Assembly: GCA_025928645.1 (NCBI GenBank)
Contig: JAICJD010000004.1
Location: 1-55,337 of the forward strand
Length of the DNA stretch: 55,337 nucleotides
Source: Gemmatimonadales bacterium
GTDB taxonomy: Bacteria; Gemmatimonadota; Gemmatimonadetes; Gemmatimonadales; GWC2-71-9
Direction of reading: 5' to 3'
Part shown: one piece after another, positions 30,366-38,956 of the stretch
How positions within the stretch are numbered: the first letter of the stretch is position 1
Layout of the letters: every line of letters begins with the position of its first letter
The notes under the pieces: model-generated
What the model was told of the DNA's origin: nothing
Seen by the model: the letters and a program-made list of their open reading frames with translations, nothing else
The model's database searches: none
Made by a program: the position numbers and the translations under genes

Positions 30366-31627
30366 CTCGCCTGGCCTATGCCGCGCTCTGGTTCTACGTG
30401 TTCTCCGTCCCGTGGGGCGGCGTGATCTCGCTCGGGAGCGGCGTCAACCTGGTCAGCAAGCTGACGGGCGCGATCGCCGCGGTCCTGGCGGGGCTCTCCG
30501 CCATGATGCTCGGCCGCTTCCGCAAGTGGCATTTCTTCCACGTGGCGGCGCTCCTGTTCGTGCTGTGGGTGGGCAGCACCCAGATCATCATGCTGGGCGG
30601 CGCCCTCAAGCTGCCGAACAAGTTCTGGACCTACGTCCAGCTGCTGGTGGTGCTGTGGATCATGTGGGAGCTGGCGCCCACCCAGCGCAAGGTCACCGGC
30701 CTGCTCGTCGCGTATCTGCTGGGCACCTACGTCATCGCGTTCGATACCATCCGGCTGGGTCTCACCCACGCCGGGCTCATGCGCCGGTTCGCCGCGGGCG
30801 GCGCGGACCCCAATTTCATCGCGATGACCCTGGCGCTCTCGCTGCCGATCGCGTGGCATCTGGGGATGCACTCCCGACGCCCCCTGCGGCGTTGGATCTG
30901 CTACGGCTACATGCCCGTCGGCCTGCTCGCCGTCGGCTTCACGGGGTCACGCGGTGGTCTGGTGGCCTCGATGGTGGCGCTCTCGATCGTGCCGCTCAGC
31001 ATGACCCGGCTCACGCCCAAGAAGCTGGCGATGGCGGTCACGCTGCTCGGCCTGTCGGCGGTGCTGGCCATCGCCTTCGTGCCCGACACGATCGTCGAGC
31101 GCCTGGCCAGCACCGGTTCCTCGGTCGAGAACCTGAGCCTGGGGGGGCGGTTCGGGGTGTGGCTCGCGGGGCTCCGCGCCTTCGTGAGCCGGCCCGTCAT
31201 GGGATACGGCACCGGCTCCTTCCGCGCGGCGGTGAGCGTGTACGGCGTGGACCACGTCGCTCACAATTCCTACCTCTCCGTGCTGGTGGAGCAGGGCCTG
31301 GTCGGGTTCTTCCTCTACTGCTCCATGCTGCTGGCCGTGTTCGCCTCCCTGGGGCGGCTTCGGAACCCCGAGCGGCGGTTCGCCCTCGTCCTGTTCGCGA
31401 CGGTGATGATGGCCATGCTGCCGCTCACCTGGGAAGACAGCAAGCAGGCCTGGTTCATCTTCGCCGCGCTGATCGGGGTGGCGGCCGCCTCGCCGGCTCC
31501 GCGCGGCCGCGGCAGATCCGCGCCGGGCCAGGAGACGCCCGTCCCGCCGCGCGCCGCCCGACCGCCGGGCCGGGCGCAGCAGCCGCTCGTGTCTCGCGTG
31601 CGCCGGGGCCCTGAGGTGCTCGGCTGA
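30362..31627 (+). CDS. O-antigen ligase/polymerase (Wzy/WaaL-like) membrane protein
   Basis: This is a polytopic inner-membrane protein of 421 residues with about 10-12 helices, most likely the Wzy polymerase of the EPS. The Wzy_C family signature is FTGSRGG near residue 198 and, after a large periplasmic loop, RPVMGYGTGSFRAAVSVYGVDHVAHNSYLSVLVEQGLVGFFLY, with the conserved H-N-S-Y-L. The last ~45 residues form a Pro/Arg-rich cytoplasmic tail of unclear role. The GTG start at 30362 overlaps the upstream stop. Polymerase rather than ligase is inferred from context. Confidence 0.88.
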   Translation: MTRLAYAALWFYVFSVPWGGVISLGSGVNLVSKLTGAIAAVLAGLSAMMLGRFRKWHFFHVAALLFVLWVGSTQIIMLGGALKLPNKFWTYVQLLVVLWIMWELAPTQRKVTGLLVAYLLGTYVIAFDTIRLGLTHAGLMRRFAAGGADPNFIAMTLALSLPIAWHLGMHSRRPLRRWICYGYMPVGLLAVGFTGSRGGLVASMVALSIVPLSMTRLTPKKLAMAVTLLGLSAVLAIAFVPDTIVERLASTGSSVENLSLGGRFGVWLAGLRAFVSRPVMGYGTGSFRAAVSVYGVDHVAHNSYLSVLVEQGLVGFFLYCSMLLAVFASLGRLRNPERRFALVLFATVMMAMLPLTWEDSKQAWFIFAALIGVAAASPAPRGRGRSAPGQETPVPPRAARPPGRAQQPLVSRVRRGPEVLG

Positions 31628-32445
31628 TGCCTCGCGTCAGCGTCGTCACGACCGTCTACAACGGCGAGCCCTACTTCGACCGGGCCCTTCCGGGCATCCT
31701 GAGCCAGACGTTGGAGGATTTCGAGTACGTCATCGTGGACGACGGCTCGACCGACCGGACGCCCGAACTGCTGCGCGAGGCGGCCCGGCGGGATCCACGC
31801 ATCCGGGTGCTCTCGCCCGGCCGCATCGGCTTCTGCAACGCGGCCAACCTGGGCGTGGAGCAGGCGTGCGGCGAGATCATCGCCCGGCAGGACTTCGACG
31901 ATCGAAGCTACCCGGAGCGGCTGCAGCGGCAGGTCGCCTACCTCGACGCCCACCCGAAGGTGGGGCTGGTCGGCGGGCACTATGTGCTGGTGGACGAGAA
32001 CCGCGGTGAGCGGTACGTGCGCATGCCGCCGACCGAGCATGAGGAGATCGTGCTGGCCATGGCCAGGCTCATTCCCATGGCCAACACGATCTCCACGTTC
32101 CGCAAGCGGGTCTGGGCCGAGGTCGGCGGCATCCCGGTGGTCAACGACCTCGAGGATCTGCTGTTCTGGCTCAACGCGGTGAAGGCCGGCTGGCGCATCG
32201 CGAATCCGCCCGAGGTGATGGGCGAGCACTTCGTCCACGCCTCGAGCTTCTTCCACCGGACGTACAAGTACGCCGACCGCCAGCGCAACCTGGCGCGGGT
32301 CCAGGCGAAGGTCGTGCGCGAGCTTCGCCTCCCGTCCTGGATGTACCTCTACGCGGCGGGCCGCTACGGCTATGCCTACTGCCCCGCGCTCGTGAAGCGG
32401 GTGGTGCGGCGGACCCTGGGCGGCTCCCGGGAACGGGACGTGTGA
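31627..32445 (+). CDS. Glycosyltransferase family 2
   Basis: This is an inverting GT-A transferase of 272 residues. It has VSVVTTVYNGEPYFDRALPGILSQTLEDFEYVIVDDGSTDRT at the N-terminus and the metal-binding acidic motif in IIARQDFDDRSYPERL, a slightly altered DxD. NDLEDLLFWLNAVKAG gives the catalytic-base region. The C-terminal tail has no membrane helix. The ATG overlaps the previous stop (TGATG) and the stop overlaps the next gene (GTGTGA). Confidence 0.92.
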   Translation: MPRVSVVTTVYNGEPYFDRALPGILSQTLEDFEYVIVDDGSTDRTPELLREAARRDPRIRVLSPGRIGFCNAANLGVEQACGEIIARQDFDDRSYPERLQRQVAYLDAHPKVGLVGGHYVLVDENRGERYVRMPPTEHEEIVLAMARLIPMANTISTFRKRVWAEVGGIPVVNDLEDLLFWLNAVKAGWRIANPPEVMGEHFVHASSFFHRTYKYADRQRNLARVQAKVVRELRLPSWMYLYAAGRYGYAYCPALVKRVVRRTLGGSRERDV

Positions 32446-33584
32446 GAATCCTCTTCCTCTCCACCAGCATGGGCATGGGCGGCGCGGACCAGCAGCTGCT
32501 GTCCGCCGCCCGCGAGCTGCGCGGGCGAGGGCACGACATCATGATCGTGTCGCTCACGCCTCTGGGGGCGATGGGGATCGAGGCGCGGACGGAGGGCTTC
32601 CGTGCGGAGTCGCTGGGCATGGCGCGAGGGATCCCGGATCCGCGGGGGCTCGTACGGCTGGTCCGCCTGGTGCGCGCGTGGTGTCCCGACGTGATCCACA
32701 GCCACATGGTCCACGCCAACCTGCTGGCGCGCGCGCTGCGCGTGCTGGCGCCGGTCCCGGCGCTGGTCTCCACCATTCACAACATCACCGAAGGTGGCGC
32801 GATGCTGATGGCCGGCTACCGGGTGAGCAACGCCCTGGTAGACCACATGACCATCATCAGCCAAGCCGCGGCCGACCGGTTCATCAGAGACCGCATCGTG
32901 CCGAGCCGGCTGCTCACCGTGATCCCGAACGGCGTCGATGCGCGGCAGTTCGCCCCGGTCGCGCCCGAGAAGCGCGAGATGCTGCGCCGTTCCCTCGAGC
33001 TCGGGAACGGGTTCGTGTGGCTCGCCGTCGGGCGGTTCGAGCTGGCCAAGGACTACCCGAACCTGCTGCGGGCGTTCGCCGCGGTGCGCGAGCGGCACCC
33101 GGGCACGCTCCTCCTGCTGGCCGGCGAAGGCGGGCTCCAGGGCGAGGCGGAGGCGCTGGCCCATACCCTCGGGCTCGTCCCGGCGGTGCGGTTCCTCGGC
33201 GTGCGTCGTGATGTGCCGGACGTCATGCGTGCGGCGGACGGGTACGTCATGTCCTCGGCCTGGGAAGGCATGCCGATGGTGCTGCTCGAGGCGGCCGCCG
33301 CGGGCCTGCCGATCGTGACCACGAGCGTCGGCGGCACGGGCGAGGTCGTGGCTGACGGCTCGTCGGGCTTTCTGGCGCCCGCCAGGGACCCAACGGCGCT
33401 GGCGGCGGCGATGGTTCGCCTGATGGCCCTGCCGGAGGCGGAACGGCGCGCGATGGGAGAGCGGGGCCGCGAGCGTGTGATGAGCCGCTACAGCCTCGTC
33501 CGCGTGGCGGAACGGTGGGAGGCGCTCTATCGCGAAGTGCTGGAGCGGAAGGGGGCGGCGCTGGCCCTGCGGGCCTCAGGCTGA
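32442..33584 (+). CDS. Glycosyltransferase family 4
   Basis: This is a GT-B fold transferase of 380 residues. It shows MRILFLSTSMGMGGADQQLLSAARELRGRGHD at the N-terminus, the linker VIPNGVDARQFAP, and SSAWEGMPMVLLEAAAAGLPIVTTSVGGTGEVV with the E-x7-E motif. The GTG start at 32442 overlaps the GT2 stop. The last 58 bases overlap the convergent GT-C gene on the other strand. This is the final gene of the forward EPS assembly block. Confidence 0.92.
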   Translation: MRILFLSTSMGMGGADQQLLSAARELRGRGHDIMIVSLTPLGAMGIEARTEGFRAESLGMARGIPDPRGLVRLVRLVRAWCPDVIHSHMVHANLLARALRVLAPVPALVSTIHNITEGGAMLMAGYRVSNALVDHMTIISQAAADRFIRDRIVPSRLLTVIPNGVDARQFAPVAPEKREMLRRSLELGNGFVWLAVGRFELAKDYPNLLRAFAAVRERHPGTLLLLAGEGGLQGEAEALAHTLGLVPAVRFLGVRRDVPDVMRAADGYVMSSAWEGMPMVLLEAAAAGLPIVTTSVGGTGEVVADGSSGFLAPARDPTALAAAMVRLMALPEAERRAMGERGRERVMSRYSLVRVAERWEALYREVLERKGAALALRASG

Positions 33585-35062
33585 TCGGCTGCTTCCGGCG
33601 GGCAGCGGAAGACCTGCAGGTACTGCTCCCGAAAATCCACCCTGCCGTTTCCGATGGTGTTCCGAAGCTGGCAATTCCGGTAGATCCACCCGGCCAGCCC
33701 GCCTTGCTTCAGGTTGGTGCGGAACGCGTGCGCCGGGGCGGGCGCGACGATCCAGAGCGCCGCGCCGGGCGCCCCCGCCACGGTGTCGAGCGACGCCCGC
33801 AGCGGGCCGGTGTCGTAGCGCAGCCGCTGAATGTCGCGCGGCGCCAGGTAGTGGGCGAGCACGACGGGCTGGTCGGAGAAGACGACGTCGGCGGGCCTGA
33901 GTCGGGGCCGGAGCCAGGTGGCGGAGGTCTTGAAGTCGTAGCGGCGGCCGTTGAGATACTGCGAAACCAGCGTCGGCAATCCTTCCAGCAGCATGAACCC
34001 GAGCACGGTGGCGGGCACCAGCCATCGCGGGCGCATCCGCCAGTCGAGCGCGAACACCCGGTCCAGAAAGTATCCGGCCCCCAGGAAGAAGACCGGCGCC
34101 GCCGGCACCATGTAGTAGGTCGAGACCGGCGTGCGGAGGGACGCGAGCGTGATGAAGGCGATGGCGAACCCCGCGACGCACGCGAGGTACTGTGCCAGGA
34201 CCGGGTCGCGCTCTCGCCAGAGCAGGTAGAGGCCCGCCAAACCGGCCCAGACCACCGAGAAGCTCCAGCCCTGAACGTACGCGAGCAGGAGAAACGCCTG
34301 CTTCAGCCCGAGCGGGACGGGCTTGCGCAGCAGGAACTGCCCGCTGCCCGGGTTCTTGTCGTGCGACGAGATCCAGCCGTGGAGCACCGGGACGAACCGG
34401 TAGGCCACGATCGCCAGCATGACGATGACGGCGAGCGCGCCCCAGCGGACCGCCGGCCGGGCCCACAGCACGCGGAGCTGGCTGGGCCGGAGCCAGGTGG
34501 CCAGCAGCCAGAGCGCGGGGCCCCCCACGAGCAGCACGGACGTCGGGTGGGCCAGGGCTGCCAGCACCGCGGTGACGATCCCGAGCATGAGCATGCCGCG
34601 GTCGCGTTCGCGCACGCCGAGGTAGAGGGCGTACGGGTAGACCGCGCACAGCATGAACACCAGCGACCAGTACCGGCCGAACTGGGAGTAGATGACGAGG
34701 AGGGCACTGACGGTCACGAGGAGCGAGCCGAACAGGGCCGCTCGCACGCCGATGAGGCGCCGGGCCACGAAATAGAACGCTGGCACCGAGAGCGTTCCGA
34801 AGGCCGCGGGCAGGAACCGGATGCCGAATTCGTCGAGCGGAAGAACCCGGGCGAGGAAATGATTGAGCAGGTAGAGCAGGGGACGGGGGTTGTGCCCCCT
34901 GATGAGGACCGAGTCCCGCAGCATGAAGATCTCGTCGCTGTCGAACCCCCAGTGCCCCAGCCGACCGAATCGGAGCAGGAGCGCCAGAACCGTGAGACCG
35001 CCCAAAACCACGGCGGGCGACACGATGGTGGATGGCTTGCCCTCGGCAGGGACAGCGGACAT
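33527..35062 (-). CDS. GT-C membrane glycosyltransferase (ArnT/PMT-2, GT39-like)
   Basis: This 511-residue protein has about 11-12 membrane helices and is predicted to use a polyprenyl-phosphate sugar on the periplasmic face. The first periplasmic loop has the acidic signature WGFDSDEIFMLRDSVLIRG (catalytic D-E), followed by PLLYLLNHFLARVLPLDEFGIRFLPAAFGTLSVPAFYFVARRL, typical of the PMT_2 family. A soluble C-terminal domain of about 130 residues follows the last helix. It lies antisense to the neighbouring GTs with a 58-base tail overlap. A role in decorating the sulfated polymer is plausible but inferred. Confidence 0.87.
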   Translation of the reverse strand: MSAVPAEGKPSTIVSPAVVLGGLTVLALLLRFGRLGHWGFDSDEIFMLRDSVLIRGHNPRPLLYLLNHFLARVLPLDEFGIRFLPAAFGTLSVPAFYFVARRLIGVRAALFGSLLVTVSALLVIYSQFGRYWSLVFMLCAVYPYALYLGVRERDRGMLMLGIVTAVLAALAHPTSVLLVGGPALWLLATWLRPSQLRVLWARPAVRWGALAVIVMLAIVAYRFVPVLHGWISSHDKNPGSGQFLLRKPVPLGLKQAFLLLAYVQGWSFSVVWAGLAGLYLLWRERDPVLAQYLACVAGFAIAFITLASLRTPVSTYYMVPAAPVFFLGAGYFLDRVFALDWRMRPRWLVPATVLGFMLLEGLPTLVSQYLNGRRYDFKTSATWLRPRLRPADVVFSDQPVVLAHYLAPRDIQRLRYDTGPLRASLDTVAGAPGAALWIVAPAPAHAFRTNLKQGGLAGWIYRNCQLRNTIGNGRVDFREQYLQVFRCPPEAADQPEARRASAAPFRSSTSR

Positions 35063-35455
35063 GGAATGCCTCGTGTAAGTGACGTAGGGCGGCGGAGAAG
35101 ACTAACCTGTCCCGGCACGGGGCACCACGTGGATCGGGGCACTTCCGTGGCCGTGCCCCCTTGACAAATGTGAGTCAGGTCACGATTCTCTGTGCGGCGC
35201 GAGCCTCGACAACGAGATGACACCATCCCCGGTGCTCATTCCATCGTGCCCTGAGTGACTAGATCCCTCTAGCCTCAGTGGACCCGTACCTCACAAACAC
35301 AACCATAGGGAACGGGCAGAGCCCCTGCCTTTTCCCCCTGCGCCAAGATCCACGACGAGCCGCCGCTTTGGCCGTGCCATGCGATGGCCCCTCGCTTGAC
35401 GCCAGCCCCCTTGTGTCCCTCCACACCTTCGTGACGGAGAGAGGAAAGACCGGGT
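35063..35455. promoter_or_regulatory. Divergent regulatory region: promoter and nested dyad
   Basis: This 393-bp non-coding gap separates the GT-C gene (leftward) from the second lipoprotein (rightward). A near-consensus -35 TTGACA at 35161-35166 is followed 17 bases later by a weaker GATTCT. At 35251-35278 is a nested inverted repeat, CTGAG-tga-CTAGA-tccc-TCTAG-c-CTCAG, which could be an operator or a leader hairpin. GAGAGAGGAAAG just before 35456 supplies the ribosome-binding site. Leftward, GTTAGTCTTCTCC may be a promoter element of the GT-C gene. Confidence 0.5.
35161..35189 (+). promoter_or_regulatory. Sigma-70-like promoter for the second lipoprotein gene
   Basis: TTGACA (perfect -35) with 17-bp spacing to GATTCT. 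It is the best -35 match in the window and lies about 265 bases before the lipoprotein start, implying a long leader that includes the nested dyad at 35251-35278. Confidence 0.45.
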
Positions 35456-36430
35456 ATGTCCTACAGCTTCAAGTTGTCACGCCGCATCGCGCGACTTCGA
35501 CTTCCTGTCCTCGTGGCGCTCGCCTCGTCCTTCGCGGCCTGCGACGGCAGCAATAGCCTGAGCCCCGACGCGCTCGACTCGCAGACTCCGGCGGCGCCCA
35601 CCACGCTGGCCGGCGGCGATGAGTCGGTGGGTACGCTGGAGGTCTCGACCACGGCGGCCGCCACCTATGGCGGCATTCCGTTCGGCACCTTTGCCCAGCC
35701 CACCACGATGTTCGGCTCGACGTACACCGGCGGCAAGGTGACCGTCGGCCCGGCGACCATCAGGTCGACGCTCGCGGCCATCAAGTCGCGCGGCGGCCGG
35801 GTGGTGCTGATGATGGCGGGCTCGGAGAAGTACTATAAGGACGCCGCCGGCCATTTCAGCTTCGACAAGTGGAAGCAGCGCATCGACCGCTTCAGGGGCG
35901 TCAACTTCGATTCGTACATCAAGGATGGTACGATCATCGGCCACTACATCATCGACGAGCCGCAGGATCCCGCCAACTGGAACGGGCGGCCCATCACGGC
36001 GTCGACGGTGGACCAGATGGGGCAGTACAGCAAGGCGCGCTGGCCCGCCATGGCCACGATTGTCCGGACGGTGCCGAAGTTCTTCCCATCGCATCCGAGG
36101 TACATCGACGCGGCGTGGGCGCAGTACCTCTCCCGGATGGGCAGCGCGAGCGATTACATCAGGAAGAACGTGGCCGACGCGCAGAACCGTCGGATCCAAC
36201 TGGTGGTCGGACTTAACGTCATCGGCGGTGGCCAGCCAAACCTCACCCCGATGAACGCCACCGAGATCAAGTCGTTCGGCACCGCGCTCCTGAGTAGCTC
36301 CTACCCCTGCGCGTTCATCAGCTGGCAGTACCGCAGCTCGTATTTCTCGTCCAGCAGCATCAGGTCGGCGATGAGCGCCATCTCCAGCAAGGCCAAGAGC
36401 CGCGCGTCGAAGTCCTGCCACGCCGGCTGA
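35456..36430 (+). CDS. Lipoprotein paralogous to the 7386-9191 C-terminal domain (putative glycosidase-like)
   Basis: This 324-residue predicted lipoprotein begins MSYSFKLSRRIARLRLPVLVALASSFAACDG. The first twelve residues match the N-terminus of the big lipoprotein at 7386 (MTYTFKLARRLA), and the lipobox is FAAC. After a Ser/Thr/Pro linker of about 55 residues comes the shared domain, GGIPFGTFAQPT to the C-terminus. Corresponding segments align throughout: RVVLMMAGS with RLVLNMTGG, DGTIIGHYIIDEPQDPANW with DGTIVGESVMDEPNVYGLG, and FISWQYRSSYF with MLMWRYNSDFI. Ig repeats are absent here. It closes the EPS island. Enzyme activity on the polymer is a hypothesis based on the DEP strand and location. 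Confidence 0.78.
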   Translation: MSYSFKLSRRIARLRLPVLVALASSFAACDGSNSLSPDALDSQTPAAPTTLAGGDESVGTLEVSTTAAATYGGIPFGTFAQPTTMFGSTYTGGKVTVGPATIRSTLAAIKSRGGRVVLMMAGSEKYYKDAAGHFSFDKWKQRIDRFRGVNFDSYIKDGTIIGHYIIDEPQDPANWNGRPITASTVDQMGQYSKARWPAMATIVRTVPKFFPSHPRYIDAAWAQYLSRMGSASDYIRKNVADAQNRRIQLVVGLNVIGGGQPNLTPMNATEIKSFGTALLSSSYPCAFISWQYRSSYFSSSSIRSAMSAISSKAKSRASKSCHAG

Positions 36431-36452
36431 CCTCCGGACAGTGGCAGCACGC

Positions 36453-36484
36453 AACGGGGCCGCGGATCATTCCGCGGCCCCGTT
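36453..36484. terminator. Strong bidirectional hairpin terminator
   Basis: A perfect 14-bp stem (AACGGGGCCGCGGA / TCCGCGGCCCCGTT) with loop TCAT, followed by CGATTT. It lies between the convergent lipoprotein and methyltransferase genes and can serve both strands. Confidence 0.8.
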
Positions 36485-36515
36485 CGATTTCCCATCCCGT
36501 CCGCGGGCCGGACTG

Positions 36516-37316
36516 TCAGCCGGCGGCCGGAGCGGGACTTCCCGGCGTCGTCTCTGCCGGCGCCCGCGCGATGATCGAGAAGGCCTCGGCGAAGTTCTCG
36601 GCGCGCAGCAGGCAGGTGGCCGCCTGGCGCATGGTCTCGATGGTGTAGATCGGCGCGAAGAAGGAGGTGTAGTCCGAGTTGTAGTACGGGTTGACCTGGA
36701 GCACCTCCAGGCCGCTCCCCCGGCAGGCCTTGGAGAGGCCTGAGGGCGTGCAGTCTCGGTAATAGGCCAGAAACCCACTGTCGAATCGCTTTTCGGGAAA
36801 CACCGCGAACAGGACGCGACGCGCCAGGCGGTTGCCCATCCACCGATTGACGACCGCGAACGGCGCGTTGCGGCAGGGCAGCACGTGGGCCATGATGCCG
36901 CCCGGCGCGAGGGCGCGCGCCAGGTTGGCGATAGCGGCGGACGGATCGGCGACGTGCTCGAGAACCGCTCGGGAGAAGATGAGATCGAAGCGGCCCGGAA
37001 GGGGCACCGTGGCGATATCGCCGACGAGCGTCGCGTCATAGGCGCCGCGTGGGGCCATCGACAGCTCGGTTTCCGAGATGTCCTGTCCCACGACGTGCAG
37101 CCCGAGCCGCTGCTTGGTGTCGAGCGGAATGGCGGGAATCTTGCCGCCGCCGACCTCTAGAATCCGCGCGCCGGGCTTGAGCAGGCCGGGAAGAATGCGA
37201 TCCCCGAAATCGCGCATGGCATCGGGCGCGCAGCCCGGGACCAGGCGCGCGACCTGCGCGCGCTCCCAACGGGAAATTCTTCGATTCCAGGCGATGAGGC
37301 GGCGGACAACCGTCAC
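36516..37316 (-). CDS. Class I SAM-dependent methyltransferase
   Basis: This is a 266-residue methyltransferase. Motif I is RILEVGGGKIPAIP and motif II-like segments are VVGQDISETEL and ATLVGDIATVPLPGRFDLIFSRAVLEHVADPSAAI (motif III/IV), matching the Methyltransf_11 type. The post-I loop is followed by GGIMAHVLPCRNAPF. The start is a GTG at 37316 with AGGGAA upstream. In EPS loci such enzymes often methylate sugars or cap chains; the substrate here cannot be deduced. It is likely co-transcribed with the sugar transferase gene upstream. Confidence 0.87.
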   Translation of the reverse strand: MTVVRRLIAWNRRISRWERAQVARLVPGCAPDAMRDFGDRILPGLLKPGARILEVGGGKIPAIPLDTKQRLGLHVVGQDISETELSMAPRGAYDATLVGDIATVPLPGRFDLIFSRAVLEHVADPSAAIANLARALAPGGIMAHVLPCRNAPFAVVNRWMGNRLARRVLFAVFPEKRFDSGFLAYYRDCTPSGLSKACRGSGLEVLQVNPYYNSDYTSFFAPIYTIETMRQAATCLLRAENFAEAFSIIARAPAETTPGSPAPAAG

Positions 37317-37428
37317 GGTGTTCCCTGGGCTGAGGCTGCGGCCGGCACCGAGGCGCGCCGTCCGCGGCCCTCAGAATAACCCCTGACGTGGACCGGCGCA
37401 CTCCTCGAGCGGAGGCGCCCGGCCGACG

Positions 37429-38256
37429 TCACCAGCCGCCGCGGCGGAACAGGATGACGGGAATGGTCTTCAGCATGATGCGGAGGTCTTCCCACAGACT
37501 CTGGCGCCGGATGTACTCGAGGTCGTACCCGACCTTGGTCCGCACGTCGTCGACCGAGCGATCATAGTGATGATTGATCTGGGCGAGGCCGGTGATGCCC
37601 GGCTTGGCCCGCTGGCGCAGCGGATACTCGGCGATGTGGCCGCGCAGCTCGGCGAAGATGGTCGGCCGTTCGGGGCGGGGCCCGACGATGTTCATCTCGC
37701 CCTTGAGCACGTTGATGAGCTGCGGCAGCTCGTCCAGCCGATACTGGCGCAGCACCCGGCCCACCAGGGTCACGCGCGGATCGGCCTGGGCCGCCCAGAC
37801 CGCTCCGCTGTGCCGCTCCGCGTCGACGTGCATCGTCCGGAACTTGTAGATGGTGAACGGCCGGCCGCCGATGTCGCGGCTCCGCCGGTGGTTCGCCGCG
37901 TCCGGGCCGGGCACGCGGCGGTCGAGACCCACGCGCTCCTGCAGGTAGAAGACGGGGCCGCGCGAGGTGAGCTTGATCAGCACGGCGAGAAGCACGAATA
38001 CCGGCAGCAGGGCCAGCAGCGCCACCAGCGCCAGGACGAAGTTGAGGGCGCGCGTGGCGCGCTGCCGCCGGGACGAGATCGCGTCCTGGACGGAAAGGTC
38101 CGCCAGGCGCTCGCCGGCGGTCCAGGGATCGTCTTGTGCTGTGCGGAGCGGGCTGCTCTCCGAGCGGGCGGTCAGCGCTTCGAGCAAACGCATCACGTCG
38201 ATCGTCCGTGTCTTTCGAGTTCGTAGGAGTCGTGCCGTCGATTCGACCGATGCCAC
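37429..38256 (-). CDS. Initiating sugar-phosphate transferase (WcaJ/WbaP C-terminal type)
   Basis: This is a polyisoprenyl-phosphate hexose-1-phosphate transferase that starts repeat-unit synthesis on undecaprenyl phosphate. It has 275 residues, or about 254 if the internal ATG at 38193 is used. One membrane helix (ALNFVLALVALLALLPVFVLLAVLIKL) precedes the catalytic domain with GPVFYLQERVG, FTIYKFRTM, RQYRLDELPQLINVLKGEMNIVGPRPERP and KPGITGLAQIN. The N-terminal four-helix and CoA-binding-like regions of full WcaJ are absent, as in the short PglC-like subfamily. It marks the right end of the EPS locus. Confidence 0.92.
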   Translation of the reverse strand: MASVESTARLLRTRKTRTIDVMRLLEALTARSESSPLRTAQDDPWTAGERLADLSVQDAISSRRQRATRALNFVLALVALLALLPVFVLLAVLIKLTSRGPVFYLQERVGLDRRVPGPDAANHRRSRDIGGRPFTIYKFRTMHVDAERHSGAVWAAQADPRVTLVGRVLRQYRLDELPQLINVLKGEMNIVGPRPERPTIFAELRGHIAEYPLRQRAKPGITGLAQINHHYDRSVDDVRTKVGYDLEYIRRQSLWEDLRIMLKTIPVILFRRGGW

Positions 38257-38496
38257 GCAACCACGTGAGCAGCGCGTCGGGGCCCGGCGGCCGGTGCCGG
38301 TCAGGGCCCGGAATTAGCACGATCCATGCCCGCGAAGGGGGGGCCGGAGAGCATGTGTTTGCACTATCCTAAGCTGCGCTGTTCCAATGATTTCAAGAGA
38401 AAATCAGACCGCGTCAGGTTGTCCCAGACCCGGGCCGTGTCGTGGTCCACCTACACGCCCCCTCGCAGAGCGCGACAGCGTGTGTCGCAGTTCGTC
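38257..38496. other. Intergenic stretch, no gene seen
   Basis: These 240 bases carry no supported ORF. A GCTAATTCCGG element on the minus strand (around 38308-38317) resembles the promoter boxes of this window and may serve the sugar transferase. Small AT-rich and GC-rich dyads (TGATTT/AAATCA at 38388-38406; GCGACA/TGTCGC at 38472-38488) are too short to name. Confidence 0.3.
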
Positions 38497-38640
38497 TCAC
38501 GCGCGGAGGGCCCACCAGCGCACGATGAGCACGGTACCGACCGCGAGTAACAGATGGGTTACGCCCGACGTGGTGATTCCGCCGAAAATGAGAACCGCCC
38601 ACGCGACGAGCGCGGCCAGCGCGACGAACAGCAGTGCCAT
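38497..38640 (-). CDS. lmo0937-family small membrane protein (DUF5670-like)
   Basis: This 47-residue two-helix membrane protein reads MALLFVALAALVAWAVLIFGGITTSGVTHLLLAVGTVLIVRW, matching the short lmo0937-type family (helix, G-x-x-T/S-G-x-x-H-L-L loop, helix). Its function is unknown, and relatives are often stress-induced. The ATG at 38640 has AAGGA upstream; the extra 62 codons in the ORF track are not supported. It is transcribed away from the pterin operon. Confidence 0.72.
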   Translation of the reverse strand: MALLFVALAALVAWAVLIFGGITTSGVTHLLLAVGTVLIVRWWALRA

Positions 38641-38850
38641 GATCGGTGTCCTTGGTCGGTTGATTCCCGTGGGACGCAGTTCTATCTTAGTGCCAGCGGT
38701 AGCGGGGAGCCACATTATTGAGCCAACAGGTCCAGTGATGGGCCCGAATGCCGTGGCCGATGTCACGCCCCACGGGGGAAGGCAGGAGTCATGGTGAGGG
38801 CGCCGCGAATTCTCATTGGGCTTCAATAATCCTCCTCGTTGCCGTGTCGC

Positions 38851-38882
38851 CGTGCGCCGATCGGACCTCCGGTCGGCGCACG
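38851..38882. repeat. Hairpin upstream of the pterin operon
   Basis: CGTGCGCCGA and TCGGCGCACG form a perfect 10-bp outer stem with a 3-bp inner stem, one mismatch and loop ACCT. It is followed on the plus strand by TGTCTTATCG. It lies in the 316-bp gap between the small membrane protein and the PTPS gene and could be a leader hairpin or attenuator. No pterin or preQ1 riboswitch consensus is recognised. Confidence 0.5.
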
Positions 38883-38956
38883 TGTCTTATCGTCCGGCTT
38901 GACCTGCGCTCGGGCTCCCGCCTGATTCCTCCAGACTCCTTGTTCCGGGACGGGCC

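Noticed and set aside
33515-35164. 549-aa plus-strand ORF over the GT-C gene
   Set aside because: Antisense shadow; the minus-strand product has clear membrane helices and family motifs.
35100-35200. Sigma-54 (-24/-12) promoter near the second lipoprotein
   Set aside because: GG and GC are not at the required 10-bp separation; the TTGACA element fits better.
38827-38956. Pterin/preQ1/THF riboswitch before the pterin operon
   Set aside because: One hairpin is present but no conserved riboswitch core could be matched.
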